This document shows, piece after piece, positions 23,501 through 38,500 of a DNA stretch of 64,000 nucleotides. Below the pieces are notes generated by a model. The model saw only the letters and a program-made list of their open reading frames with translations, was not told the DNA's origin and did not search any database. Numbering within the stretch: the first letter of the stretch is position 1; each line of letters begins with the position of its first letter. The DNA comes from Dermatemys mawii (lineage: Eukaryota; Chordata; Testudines; Dermatemydidae). Position numbers and translations under genes: made by a program. The stretch spans positions 16,603,327-16,667,326 of the forward strand of contig ML677358.1 of the NCBI GenBank assembly GCA_007922305.1, read 5' to 3'.

Positions 23501-26500
23501 CATGGGAGATATGGAACAGGAGCTAGAGGAAACAGTAGAGTCCTTGTTCAGAGTTTTGCTGCAAGCCACGAAGGGGTCTTCAAGATCACAGAAGTGGAGC
23601 CATATGCAAGGCTTGCAGGTTGCTTTCATTGTGAAAGGACGCCAGAAGAAGCCCTCAACACACATCACTTAACCCCAGCCAACCTTAACATATGTCCCAC
23701 TTTACTTTGCTACAATGAACATATCCTGTTTCAGCTGAGAAGGCCAAAGCACTTTAGAGCAGCAAGTAGGTCTATGGGCTTTACAATGGCAAGCATGACC
23801 CCTATTCTACAGCTGGGAAACCCAAGTCTAGAAAGGTTAAGTAACGCATCCAGAGTCACACAGGGAATCTGGAGCAGAGCTGGACACTGAACTGAGATCT
23901 CCTCGGTCCCAATCTAATACTTCAACCCTAAGAGCACTCTTCCTCTCCTAGCATCTCTTTATACACAGCTTGTGGGAACCAATCCAGTCTGCCAGCCAGT
24001 GAATGGTTAGTGCTGTTGTGATCCCAGCCCTAGAGTTAAAGTTGAGTTTGCATTACAGTAGAACCCCTATTTTCCCTATTGGAGATTGAGGAGTTCCTAA
24101 AAATCGAAAACTTATTAAAACAGAACATCTTAAAGTTACAGTACGTTTGTTGCACAAGGTGCAGTACGGGGCATTGCCTCACTTTCTTGACCTTCACAAC
24201 ACAGCAGTGAAGGCTCCAGAATGAGATGACCTGTTCTTCACAGACGACATTTTCATTATGGGATTCTTCCCTCCCTCCCCCTCTTGTGAAAAATCATTCA
24301 TATAACTCCTCAATCGTAAGATCGGCATTTGTAAAATCAAGGGTCTAGTTTGTTACCTCATCCTGTCCCCACTTTCAGGTGTGAGTGCTGGTACACACAG
24401 ATTCTAGACAAATACCTGTTTGGGATGCGTGTTGCTGGTGGCAGGAGGATACTCAATACTGTGCAGCTGCTCAGATACAGTCCTGGCCTGTTCAGTGGTA
24501 TTCACACCAAATACACTCCGCCACACCTCGCTCACCATCTCCAGGAAAGAGCCCTGGTTCCTCACAACCCAGCTGTGGTAACAGGGCAGGGAGCAGCTTT
24601 TCCGTTCAGCTGGATTCCTTTCGCTAAGGCATTTGCACAGCAATTCGTTAAGGCAGAAAACTAGTCTTTGTCCCTGCAAGCGAAATGGAAGAATGCACTG
24701 AACTGTTACTAAATCTGAGGATAAAGAGAAACCTTCGATATGAGAGCAGATTGAATAAACCCGTTGGCAAGTAAGTCCAGTAAAAGCTTGTTTCACAAGC
24801 TCCGTGCTCCAAGCATAGCTCCTGTGGGATAATATTTATAGGCTAGAAGGGGATCCTTATGATCATATAGTCTGCCCTCCTTCAGAACTCAGGCCAGATA
24901 ATTTCACCCACTAATTCCTGTATTAAGGCTTGGCCAAGCTGGTGTGTATCTTTTAGGAAGATACTGAGCTACATATTCTTACCACTACTGACCCCATTGC
25001 AGACCTGATCATAGGTGTATATTTAAAAAAAGTCACAGGACAATTCAACAATGGCAACTCATTATTTTAAAGACAAAAAAGCTCTCTCAGGGTCCAGTTT
25101 TCCCCCTTCATGTGTTCTGGCATCTCTCTCCCTTCCACTCCTCCATACCTATGTAGCTTAGATTCCAAACCACCCATGACAGGGATCCTTTGCTTATGTC
25201 TGCAAAGTATCACATACACAGTGCTATAGAAATAAACGTTGGGCCCAACCTTTCAGTCAGGAAGAACTGCAAAGGGAGTTTTCAGTCGGATCATAGCAAT
25301 ACCTCGAGGCTGTTCTAATGCAAGGCGAGTGGTTGCTCACTGGGTCTGTATCTGTATCTGGGTCTGTATCTCTTGCTATGGGGGAAGCAGACTCACCAAT
25401 AAGCTTTCCTGTTGCTGAAGGACCTCCTGGGCTCCCACCCAATTCCTGGCCGACAGCAGCTCCTGAGCACATCTGAAAGAAAATGTTGTCCCCAGATCCT
25501 TCTCTCCAACTATCTGAGCCAGCTCTGCAGCTGTTTTAAGGGATGCCACATCCCCTTTTTTTGCCAGCACTTTAACAGCATCATAGGGAGAGGCAGCCCC
25601 GAGGTAACTAAAGAGAGAAATGAAAACTACATTAGCAGCAAGTCAGTATTAAGATGTCATTTCCTCACTATGTATTGCAGCAGTCCCCACCTACGCTGCA
25701 GGAGTAGTCTATCTTTCCTACTTCTTTATTCTGAGAGCTGTTGTCATCTTCCCTTTTCAAAAGATCTATTCTATGGCAAACAGGTGGCAGCTGGTGCAGG
25801 ACTCCCAGGGGAAAGCCTGCAATCACATCACCTGTAAATATCTCTGCATACTTTGAAGTGAAACAACTGATGGCATACACACCAGTCATCGCTTACACAG
25901 GAAATAAGAGATTCTGAGAGAGGGAAGTTATACCTGCCCATCCCTAATGAAGCTATAGCATATCTTTTCAAGAGACATTCAGTCTTGATTTAAAGACTTC
26001 AAGTGATGGAGAATCCAGTCCCTTGGTAAGTTGTTTCAATGGTTACTTATCCTCACAGTTAAAAATTTGCACCTTATTTCTAGTCTGAATTTGCCTACTT
26101 TCAGCTTCTGACCACTGGATCTTCTTATGCCTTTTTCTGCTAAAGAGCCCTCTACTATCAGAAATCTCTTCTCCACGTAGGTACTTGTAGGCCATATCAA
26201 GTCACCTCTTAAGCTTCTCTTGTATAAACTAAACAGATTGAGATTTTGAAGCCTTTTGCTACAAAACATGTTTTTCCAAATCTTGTAGCTCTTTTCTGAA
26301 CCCTTTCCAATTTTCCCAACATCTTTTATGAAGTGTGGACATCACAACACCACCTAAATTTCAGCATCAGCACAAAATGACAAATTTGGCTTGTTGAGAT
26401 ACAACTATTCAGACAGATTGACTGCAGTTTTCAAGTGATCAGTGACTTTGGGAGCCTCAGTTGGGAGTATCCAATTTGACACAACTGAGGGGGGAGAAGG

Positions 26501-29500
26501 ATGGCCCAGCAGTTGGGATGCCCCCTGGAACCTCAGAGATCTGAGTTCAGTTTCCTGGTCCACCACAGAAATTCTGCATGAAATTCACTCAAGGCAAGTC
26601 TCCACTACAAAATTTAAGTGACTTAAGTTTAATCAACACACAGCCACTATAGTAATAAGAATGGATTTTTCTTGGCTACCCTATGGTCCTTCTATCAGTG
26701 CTGTGCAGCCTCACCAGGAGAGCTTCCACTGACTTCGCGGACAGTAGGGGCACTGACTGCCCAGAGCTGTCTGCCCTAAGCAGTGGGCGGTCAGCCACCA
26801 GGGGCTGACAGCAGGAACAGTCAATGCAGTGTCTACACTGACACTGCGTTGACCTAACTCTATCGACCTAAGTGCTATGCTTCTCACAGAGGTAGCGTTA
26901 TTAGGTCAGTGTAGGGGGCGACTTACAGGAGTGACATTGTAGCATAGAAGCTTGCAGAGTAAGATCAACTTACATCGATCTAACTCAGTAGTGTACAGCG
27001 GGCCTCAGTTCCCCATCTGTAAAATGGAAGTAACAGCATTTCCCTACCTCAGAGAGGTGTTGTAAGTATGCAGACAGAGGTGCTCAGTCACTAAGATAAT
27101 CAGGATTGTGTAAATACAGTCACCAGAAATCATGGCCTCAACAGAGACACTGGATTTATGGCTTGTTACAAGTCTGTAACCCACTTATGTCCTATAACTG
27201 CAGAGGTGTTAAATGCCTAATTCATTCTGAATGGTCTCATGCAACATGGTGTTAACTCCTTATGCCCAACAATCTCTTCCGCCTTGTATTTAGCTGCGAC
27301 TCTCCCAGTACTTTTCCCTGACCTGAAGAAGAGCTCAGGGGAGCTCACAAGCCTGTCTATTTCACCAATGGAAGCTGCTCCAATAAAAGCGATTACCTCA
27401 CCTACCTTATCTCTTATTCCTCTCTCTGAAAATCTTTAGATGGGGCCACCAAAACAAACAGTCAATTTCTCACAAATTTCAGCCATTATGTTTAGAATAG
27501 TCTCTCAAGAAGAGCTAGGAATGTTCTCTTTTAGCCAGTAAGACAATGTTGCTTCCTTCTTGCTGGTACCTACCATTTGGCTGCCGTGGAATAATGACCA
27601 TCTTTTTCCAGTACTGCTGCCCAGGAGGTGTAGAGATCCTTCAGGACTGGATCTTCTGGACGCAACCTGGCCTTGGCAATTACAATCGCTTCCCTGAGGC
27701 AAACCAGAAAAACTCTCATGAGAGACTCCAGTTTGAAATATTACCCGAACAACAGATGACACACCTAGCTCCACTCTTTTCACAGCAGCAGTCTCCCTGG
27801 GGTTTCAAAAGGAAACTGACTCAAGTATTTTAGACCCAAGACGTAGGAGAGAATTATCTCAATGGATCAAGCTATTGGTTCAATTATTTACGGGATTCCA
27901 TCTCCAGTAACTGCAAATACCTGATGCTTCTGAGGAAACCGAAAAACGCTAACACACCTGGCTAGCTACGCAATGTGGTACGCCTAGGGAGAAGTTTATT
28001 TAAAAATACGTATCTTGTTTACAGTCACTAATAGTAATGAAAATATTTTCATGCATTGTTATTTCAGTGCACCCCATTAATTTAAAAAAGGAACACCAAT
28101 TTGAAATCCAGTAAACTAAAGTAATGAGTTAGCAGTAGTTTCACATACAAAGCCTGCCCGAGAGTCCCCTTGCCTACTATTAAGATTTGATCTATTTCTC
28201 TATTTTGTAAAATGTTTTCTCTATCACGCAAACAAAAGAAAAAGACTGGCTATACCAGGGAAAAAGTGGGACTTACTGAAAGGAAAGCACTGCCAAATTC
28301 ACAAAAGAAAGAAATTAATACATCTTTTCTCTAATCTCTTTCAGTGACAATGATCTTAGGAGTTACATATAGCAGTAGTTAAATAAATTCAGAAAAAAGT
28401 CTGATTTTTAAGTTGTCTAGCTCCTTTTAAATAGTCCCCTGCAGATCTATGAGTCAGATATTACAGTGCCATACCAGTACATCAGAGCCAAGAAGCGAAA
28501 TGACAACAATCAGACCATTCCATTTGCATTAAAAACAGCCAAAAGGGTCCAATGTAATAACCTGTAAAAATGATTCGTTTTCAGTAGCTCCACAGCCTCG
28601 TACACTTTGTGAATGGAGAGGAGATGGGAGGCAGCCTTGACATACTGTTCCTGAAAACACAGCTGTTTCACGAAAACTTCTACTGTCCACACCCAGGCCT
28701 GATAGCCAGCTGCAATACAAAAGGTAGCACAGCTAACGACAAGGACTTACACTTAGGACGGATTCCTGTAAAACTGATTTCTAAACTCAGTGACTTCTGC
28801 ACATAGCCCTTTTCTGCCTTATGATAGTTCATTATGTTTTAAGCATTCTAAAGTGAGTCATCTAAGCAATGGGACAGGGAAAAGGTTTGGAAGTGACCAA
28901 GGGGCTAAACGGTACCAGGATCGGTTCTTACAAATTTATTTAAACAAAAATCAAATGACTGAAAGGACCATCACATGTCAAAGGACGATTCGTTTTTGTG
29001 CTTGGAAGTAGAGGATTGCCTTGTCTGGGACTCCGAAAGGAATTCCCTCCTTCACCAGTCCCAGAGATGGTCTATGGGGATTCCCATCTCTCTGGTTTGT
29101 ATCCAGGTATTGTTAGCACTGTGTTACAGACAAGACCTGCTTCTGGTCCTGCACACTAACACTAGGATACCCTTAAGAGCTAAACCCATTTGCTTACATA
29201 TTAGCAGAACAAACATACCCATGGGTGACATTGCTACCAGCTGGTCTGTCAACTCTCCCCGCTCAGCAGCAGACTGGAGGATGCCTTTCAGATCTCCTTT
29301 CCACAACATGAGCTGCTGAAACAACTCCGAGTGCCCATTCTCCAAGTGGCTTTTTCCTATTTGAAACAAACATGCCTCTTGGTTTGGTACCAGCATGAGT
29401 GCAATAGTGCCCAATGCTGCACAGGGGAAAGTGAGTTCACCCAGGGCTAAAACAGAGACTGCAGGTCTGCATTTGAGAGAAGCAAACACCATGCCTGGCT

Positions 29501-32500
29501 CCAGCCAGTGCTCTTCCAACCCTTGTTTGAATGGGCATTACATTAATAAATTAAACAAGATTCATGTCTCTCTCCATATCTGCAGGATAATGGAAACAAT
29601 CAGACATAATTCAAACCTGATTCATTAACCTACTTACCTTCCACCTCCATCATCCTGTACAGCGCAGATCTATCTGTAAACATCCCCAAATGAACGTGAT
29701 CCCCTGAGTCTGGGGCCAAACCCTCATTCAGGCCTATCAGAGAGAAAATAAAGAGAGTGCGAGTGTTATCTACATGCAGTGAACATACTAGGAGCAACCA
29801 GGGAATAAGGGGAGGAAAAAAGAAAGAGACCTTCAAATCCATTGTATAATTACACTCCACTTTGCCTTCAAAAATATTTATAGCAGATAGCTTCTGCTCC
29901 CTGTCCAGTATACGAAACAGATCTAATTGGTTTTCATATGCACATCACTTCTATATCGGATTTAAAGGACCTTCAGGGTGGAGCTAGAATATTTATCCAA
30001 ACCCAAGTTCAGTTAGTATTTTGATTTGTGCCCTTTGCATCTAAGGAAATCGTTGCGTGAACAGAGACATCTCCGTCACAGCCCAGCTTCTCCTGCAATG
30101 AAGCCAGTCTTGTGCTCGACACTAATCCATTGCTATGAATCAATAAATATTTGAGTTTGCAAATTCAAATATACAGATTTTATTATTTATAGCAATGTAA
30201 CATAAACACAGCCTAGGCTACTAAGAGGGAAAGCCAAAGTCATGAATTTTCATGCCTATAGCTACAAAGTTTTATCCCACCTGCACTGTTTAGACCCCAG
30301 ATTAGAAAGCGCCCAGTATTGGTAAGAGTATTCCAATCCCATAGTCTCAAAAAGTGGCCACAATGGCAGAAGAATGAAGCATTATGGGAAGGATAAAACA
30401 AGATTTGTTCACCCTATGTAATGGCAAAGATTTTCACAAGGCGATGCCAAAAGTTCATCTCCGAAAGTCATATTTAGATGCCTCGATATAGGTCCAGGAG
30501 CTCCATCTTTGACACCCATTTGGGAAAATCTTGACCAAAATGCTTTCGGGATGGGGTGAGGTAGGGGGATGCCCTAGCTGAGCAGGAAGAGGAAGCTGCA
30601 GCTCTCAATGCAGCATGACTCTTGTACCTTTGGATCTTAGACACGTAGCCAACCGCAAGCAATCCTGATGCAATTCATCTTTTGACCTCTGGTCCATAGA
30701 GGTGCTAATAGGTAGGATAGACCGAGGTTTTCTCTTCTTCATAGAGGCATCAGGGACTGGAATGAAATTAGTCACATTTTAGTCATTGTTGCATAATTCC
30801 AGCACTAGCTATAATGATGTCTCTCCCTCCCACAAAAGAAACCAACTCATGACACAGAAAGAAATGGAAATTTAGGATGCTCTAGAAACTATATCTAAGC
30901 ACTATAGAGATCTGGTTTAGGGTATTTCTGCCTTATGAATATTGATCAGGATGCACAAACCAAATGTTTTTCTGCCTCCTGGTTTATACTGAAGAAAGCA
31001 GCTGTCTGTACTGAGACAGTCACATATCACACTAAACTTAGCCATTTTTCCTGCTTGGCAGGTCAGTTAGAGCAAAAGTAGCTTGAACTAACATGATAAA
31101 TAGTTCTGAAAGCTCCCTCTCCAGATACTGCTTAGCTGCTGTAACGTTAATATGGGAAGCTGCTCTTTTAAAGGGAACAAGCCTCAAAGTGTGGTGGCTC
31201 TGTCTGGTCTCTTAAACCCAACCTGTGTCATGACACTTGTGCATAAAATGTACCAACCTGGTTTCTCTTTAGGGTGATCCTTTTTCACAGGAGTGGTTTT
31301 ATGGTTCATGAAAGGTTTTGGCAGGTCAGATACAGAACACACACGTGGATACAAAGGGACCTCCTTGGAAACTGTGGGATTAAATGAATGAAACAAAACA
31401 AGCAGCTATGGACAAGCCCAAGACATTAAAAGACGTAGTGTAAAGGTTTAATGTAGTGTCAGCGATAGACTGAGCAGCTTTGTTTCCAGTGTAGGTTTAA
31501 CTTCCTATAGCTTGAAGTATTAATTGAAATCAGTAATCTAGAGGGAATCTGCAAAAGCTGCTCCAAGTTTGGTCAAGGGACAAACCAGAGCCTGGCTGAT
31601 TCCAGGATCACTTGAGAGGGGCATGAATGTGGCACAAAGCCACCTTCTCTTCTTCAGCTATCCCAGGCACATCCGAGAATCTGGTGCATGGGCATGCTAT
31701 CTCATGACCATAATCTCAGTTTAGCTTTCCAGGCTACTAAGCCTCTTCCATTAACTAAGACACTCTTGGGACTGGTAATTACCTGCCAGGGAGACCTTGT
31801 CAGAGAACTCCTGTGCTTCCTTTTCTTCCTCATGGTCCGATATTCCATTCTCATCTAAGAAATTGTCTATACGCTCGTCTCCATTCACTGTGTCGCTCAC
31901 ATCCTGCTTTGTCGGAACCTTCCCCATGGGCTTTTTCTTTTTCTTAGCTTTGGGTTTGGGCTGGGAGCTCCTTTTTTTCTCCAACTCTGTGCTCTTTTTG
32001 CCTGGAAAAGATTGTGATAATTATGTCTATGAAAGAGAGCAATCTGCTTAGATATTAGCATGTCACCTCTGGAGATCAGAGCTCCCATTTTGGCTTAACT
32101 TCCTAGACTATAACGCTGGAGGTCTCATCTACAGCTCCACTTGATCCGGGACACTGAGGATCTGCGTAAGAACTAAATGGCACATTTGAATTTAGAACAA
32201 ACATTTCCACTGTCTATTTCATTACTCCTATCCCCCGACCTCTCCAGTACAGAATCCTTTGCTCAGGTATACTGACCTTGAGGGGGCCGGGTATACTCCT
32301 GCTTTGAGGTTAGCCATTTATGAACACAAAAGTCATCTGCTCCTGTATAAACAGAATCTGGATTCACTGGTGACCACTGAACACAAAGCAGCCGGCCCCG
32401 GTGCCCTCGATAATTCCACAGCGGCTCCTCCTTCAGAACATCCCACACCTAAAAACAAAAGCCCTTTTTTAAACAAGTCTGATACTCCTCTAATGTTCCA

Positions 32501-35500
32501 CATCATCATCTTCGCCCATCACCAGTAACTTCATATTGAGAAGTCTCCAAAGCAGTCTAGTATGTTTCAAGACCCAGTAAACCAAACCCAACACATAGAA
32601 GGAGATGCTGAATAGTCCCTTTTGTTGTTACTGATAACAACTGTACATTCACGTAACAGCTTTCATCCTGAAGGATCCCAAAGTGCTGATGAAAGACCCA
32701 ATTAACTGAAGCAGTGAATCAGTTTAACATTACTGAAATGCAGTCACTTATGGCTTTAAACACAACAACTAAGCACTGTCCAGAAACACTGTACAACAGA
32801 ATATCCTTTAACAGATATGAAAGAGACCCGATAAAGAACCCTAGAGCTAAGGAGTTATCTAATAGGAGTTTGAGTCTAATAACTCAAAACACATACATCT
32901 GAAAAGTTTCAGTGTCAAAATTGATAACACCTTCTCAAGACTGGATGGCCAATTAAGAGGCCTTTATTTGTCAGAGTTGTCTCACTTTATGCAAAGCATT
33001 GCAGACTTGAAACTGGATGTGTTTTGAAACTGAAGATCAAAGCTTCCATTATTCACAGGGTAAACTCACAGACTTCGAGTAGATGATCAGACTACATTGC
33101 AAATATATTTAACTAAATTATCTGAAAACCCATTCCCTTGCTCTCAGGCCAGCATTCTGCGATTTCCTTCTGTTGAGAGATGTGATCACCTACATCTGAA
33201 ACAGAGTGAGAGAGAGACAGAGACACAGAGTGCCTCTTTGGACCTATTTAGATCCAAAATTTGGCAAGTGAAAGGGAGATGATGATAGCAAATATTTGAC
33301 TCTAAAAAAGGAATGTAGACAAAATCTTTTATTCATCACATAGGCACTTAGATGTTTTAGTTAATCTTTAAGGCATCATGGTGGTTATTTTCTTACTGTA
33401 GGATAAGTAAGTAAGTTGCACAATAGTGATCGAAAGGAAGATAGTGCCAAGTTTTGCATTTCCATGGTAGAATTTCTATGGAGTTGGATGGGAACTGGCC
33501 AATGAATATTTTTTCTAATGGAAAATACAGTTTCCATGTAGTTAAAATTTTCCATAAAAAGAAATCAGGTTTTGCCAGCAATGTTTTAAAATTTAAACAA
33601 AATATTCCATACGGGGTCAGGTTGAACAAGTCGAAACTTTTTGTTTTGCCTTTGTCTGATATTTAACATGCCATCCACAGCAGTCTCTCCTCTCCTCAAA
33701 CTGCCATGATACATCATGGGAGACGTAGTTCAGCCAGGGAGTGCAGCCCAGAGGAGCTTGGGTGCATAAGGCACTGGAACCACAATTCCCAAAAAGGCAC
33801 AACAGCAGCTCATGCAGACTAGATTAATGTTGATTCAAGACAAATATTCTGATTCTGGAATGTTGAACTGTTTAGTTTCCACATTTCCTAATCAATATTT
33901 TTAGAAATTTTCACTACCCAGAAAGCTTTGATATTTTGACTGCCCCAATTTGTGAAGAAAACCAATTTTAAAATAGCAATTTCCAATCAGTTCTAGACAT
34001 CTACTGTCTCCAAAATGCTGACTGCAGTTCTCTGCACTTTCATTCTATACAATTATTTCAGTGCCAGAAGCATCATCAGGAAGTCTTTACTACTTTTCCT
34101 GTTTCATTTTCTCATCCAACCAAAAACACACATAAGAATAGCCACACTAAGTCAGACCAATGGTCCATTTAGTCCAGTATACAACAGTCAGATGCTTAAG
34201 AGGAAATGAACAGAAAAGGGAAAATAACAAGTGATCCATTCCCTTTCAACCAATCCCAGTTTCTGGCAGTCAGAAGTTTAAGGACACCCAGGTTTGCATC
34301 CATGACTTTATCTTGGCTAATAGCCATTGCTGGACCTATCCTCCATGAACATATTGAATTCTTTTTGAATCCTGTTATTTTTTGGCCTTCACAACATCCA
34401 CTGTTAATGAGTTCCACAGGCTGACTGTGAGTTGCATTAAGAAGTATTTCCTTTTGTTTGTTTTAAAACTTCTGCCTATTAATTTTTTCATTGGGTGACA
34501 TGGTCCTTGTGTTATTTATCCCTTCATATAACTTTTTCTTATTCACTTTCTCCATACCATTCATCTGTGGTGCTGGTGAAGAAGCAAACGAGTATCATTT
34601 TACAATTTTATCCTGCAGACTCCTGCATTCCCAGATGCTAGACTTACACTGATTTCCACTACTGGTTTCATCTCTCACGCTGCAAAAACAGGAGGTGGTT
34701 ACTGTTTGGAAACAGATACTAACAGAACGGTAAGGGAAAATCATGCTGTCCTTTTTGGCAGATTTCTACTGCAGAGACATTTTCAGCAATACCACAGTTT
34801 GTCTGGCAAAGGAGTTATCCCCAAACACTCCGCTGTCATCTTGGTTTTAAAAAAACTGCAGAGGAAGGAGAATTTGAAAGCAAAAGAAATGCAATAAGTG
34901 GTCCCACAATCATACCTGTGCCGTGCCATCATAGCAAGCAGATACTAATCTTCCCTCATGATGCGGGCTCCATGCCAGACTGGTGATTTTAGCTGTGTGC
35001 CCCACCAGAGTTCGAAAAGGCTCTGTTATCGTTACAGGAGTTTCTGAAGAGCTCTCTGAAAGCAAACAATGGAGGTCAGGTAAGGCTGGGAGGACAAGTC
35101 ACTCCAATGGAATGGAAATTGTCACATCAGGCCCCATTCGCAGTTGGCAAGGAGCCCTGGGGCATGCCTTTCTTTGTCTGAGCAAAGCAGAGGACAAAAC
35201 TGTACAGGAAAATGTAGGTGAACCACTGCATGTGCACCTAAACCCTGTGTACTGAAAGCCTGGCTTACAACAGTGCAGCACGCTGTTTTATTAGTTACCC
35301 CTGTCAAGTTTTGGGAGAGGGAGTGCACCAAGGACTAAGCAAAATAAAGTTGCCTTCTATTGGCTGCATGCATAATGTAATCACACTAATTCACTTCTCC
35401 CCATATTGCAACTGAAATTTTTCTCGCATTATGTGCATGTCAGAAACTAACATCACTGTTAAATATGTAAGCTCTTTTTAAGCTGAGATGTCTCACTGTT

Positions 35501-38500
35501 CAATGTGTCACAGATTTCTCTACTTTTCCCATGTATTTCAAGGCATAAGCAATAGGCAACTTTTTCAGAGAACTTTTTCAGAGAACAAGCCCCTCTACAA
35601 GTAGAAGGGTGTACTGCACCCCCATCAGAGCCTTGTTGCAGCTCCCTATCAATTCTGCTCCTCACACAAGCCTGGGAAGGATCCCTGATGAGATACAAGA
35701 TGCCTCTCCTCATTCAGGGGTTATGCATGCAGTCCTTGCCAACAGTCACAAGCCCTGCTGCCAGGGGAAGCGAATACGAGAATGGGACCCCAAAACAGCT
35801 AATTATTGCTAAAAAGGTGAGGAAAAGGACAAAATCAACTCCCTTCAGAGTCAAGGAGTCAAACACAGTTGCAGCGCCCCCTAGGGAGTGTAAGGAAAGG
35901 AAAATACAGAATCAGAAAAAAAAATGCAAATTACATTCCTGAAACACCTGAAAGTATAAGCCCAGGCAGTTACCTATGACACTCTTTAGGTTATGCACAT
36001 AAATGATGGCATTGATCGAGCCGGATGCTATCATGTAGCTCAGCTCTGGCTGGGACCCGTGCTCATGATGCCAGCGAATAGCGTTGATCAGTTTATGATG
36101 CTGCTGAACGGTGCAGAGCAATTTCAAGTTAGGAGCCTGAAATATTTCAACTGATCTGAAATTAAAAACAAACAAAAACCACAACATGAGAAATTCATAG
36201 GGATTTGCTAAAGGATATTTGTTTCATCGCTAATGTGAATATTCTGTTATTGCACATTAACAGGGTATAATGACAATGTGGGTTGGAGTGGTTTAAGAAA
36301 TTAATGAGATTGTCACTTCCATAAACTTAGCTCAAATCCTGTCTTACGTCACAGGTGAAAACAAGCGCCCTGAACCTTATCAATCACTTGTAAAAATCAA
36401 CATACACTGTCGCATGCTGGGTTGTGTGCTCTCTCATGAGACACCCAGCTCTGGGATCGTAGAGATTATTACTGATCAGGACTGAGGTGCACTGGCAGTG
36501 CCATGCTGGAAGCACCTGACTCCAGTATAACTGTTTCACTGACGTGAAAACAAGAAACTCCTCCTCCCTCAGATATACTGACAGGGCTGAAGGTCAGAGA
36601 TAAATCAGAGGAGTCACTATGCTGAGTCTTGATGAATTTACTTAATCAGCTGTTGATTGCGTACATGACATTAAAATTAACCTAGGCCTTAAAGAAAACA
36701 TACCCATCTTCGTTACCAAGAGCCAACATTTTGCCATCTGGTTTCCAGCTGATCTCAGTGCGTGCAGGCAATTTGTACTAAAGAAAGAAAACGTATCAAA
36801 GGAAAAAAAACAGAACTGTTAGCAGTAACTGCTGCAAACCCTAAACTCTTTCCTTCCATGAATTAAAGAGAATTAAACCTGTAGTCAAACTGGGTATTTG
36901 CAATTAAAAAAAGTCCATAAAAAGAGAATCCCCCAATGTCTGATTTCCAGAGCACACTTTGTAACAGAGATGCACACTTGAGTGATGATAAAATAAGTCC
37001 TATTTATAGCAGGACTAACTACTGCAGGAAATGGTGACTCAAGGCTATCAATTCAGACTCTAGAAATCTCAGAGGAAGTCTCTCTGGGATCCAGTGGGAT
37101 CTGGGCACCTAACCCCACCGAAAATCCCAGCCTTCGTGAACAAACTCATAACTTCTATTTAGAGTTTATAAAGAATTTAACTATCATTATAATTCCCCTC
37201 ATCCAGACCTCCATTATTGGTAATTCTCAATGTGGTGTTTCCTGTTGGGCATGTTTCCCCCACCTTTTATCTCTATTGCTGCTTTGGGTCAGAAAGATTA
37301 GACCAGAATCTCAGCTGGTGTATGTCAGCAAAGCGCCAAGTCGTCAATGGAGCTTTGCTGATCTATATCAAGTGAGGAACTAGCCCACTGTGTTTACTTC
37401 TTTGTTTTGCCAAGGCATGATTAACCACCCTCTTCCCAGGTCTTATCACTTACAATAGCCCACTCTTCTCCAGCTGCAGTATGGTTTGAGATGAACTTCT
37501 CCACAGTGCTTAGTAACTTTATTAAAACAGCATTTCATTTAAAAAAAATATTTGCAAATTGCACTCAGAGAGGCGTGATCTAATATATCCAATGTTCAGA
37601 GCAAAGGACTAGGAGCATTTTGAGTTCTCAAGTGGCTGACCCACATTCATTCACTATGTGATCTCAGCCACGATATTCGGGGGAGATTTTCAGATGTTAG
37701 AGTCCTAACTGCCACTTGTGCCTCTGCAAATCTCTCTCTCGGTGCACAAGGAAGTTGAATGCAAAAATGAGACTGCAGTGTGGTCTGAGTACAGGATCTA
37801 GAGCTAAAAGCTCCACATTTTAATCGCAGAGCTATGCTTCAAGTGCTTTGCCTTGGTTTCCTGATCTGTAGAACAGTGTTAAGGTGTTATCTTGTTTGCC
37901 AGCTTCAGAGGGGCATTGTGGATTTTAATTAATGTCTCGAATGCTTTGAAGAAGAAAAGCGCTATAAGAACCAAGTATTAATTTTAGAAAGCCAAGTTCT
38001 TCTCTGAAAACAAGACAGAAAACTCAGGTGAGTTTTCTTGGGTAAATAAATTACAAAAACAGAAAAACAATAGGCGATAGCTTTATTGTGAGAGAAGATC
38101 TGCTGTCTTGCCTTAATGAAAAAGAAAGAACTCCATTAGGGACAAAAGTGTATGTATTTAGATGGTTTAAATGTCTCTGAAGTGCATCTAGGAAGACTAA
38201 GGATTTCAGATGCTTTATTTTATTTGCTATAGATTCATCAGCAGAACAGAAAAGAAAAACCAGGGATGGAATGTTAACATGCAAGTAATTTCTACTCCAT
38301 GACCCATAAAGAATTATACTCACTTTGATTGAATTAGTGTCTCTGATTACTTTGTTGATGTCATTTGCCTCTCCACTGAGCTTCCAAGGATTGTGCTGTA
38401 AGACAATACCTTCCCCTGCACAGCTGTATAATGTTACAGAGGGCCTGTCACCATCGGCTCCTATACAACAGAGATAAAAGCTAAACACAGCCTTTTCCTA

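Larger units (their letters stand above)
17586..24673 (-). other. GEMIN5: GEMIN5 exons 24-28: C-terminal non-canonical RNA-binding region (residues about 1104-1519)
   Basis: Exons 24673-24416, 23522-23360, 22784-22220, 21745-21649 and 17753-17586. Exon 26 is the longest coding exon (565 nt) and diverges most from human in its middle, while [14 protein letters not shown] is conserved. The family places the RBS1/RBS2 RNA-binding and translation-regulating modules here. The last exon encodes 55 residues and TAA (17588-17586), the same length as the human terminal exon. It is separated from exon 27 by a 3.9-kb intron filled by a CR1. Confidence 0.85.

Noticed and set aside
24835..26345. One CR1 copy split by GEMIN5 exon 23
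   Set aside because: The exon is an ancient coding exon, so it cannot have inserted into a CR1; two separate insertions fit better.
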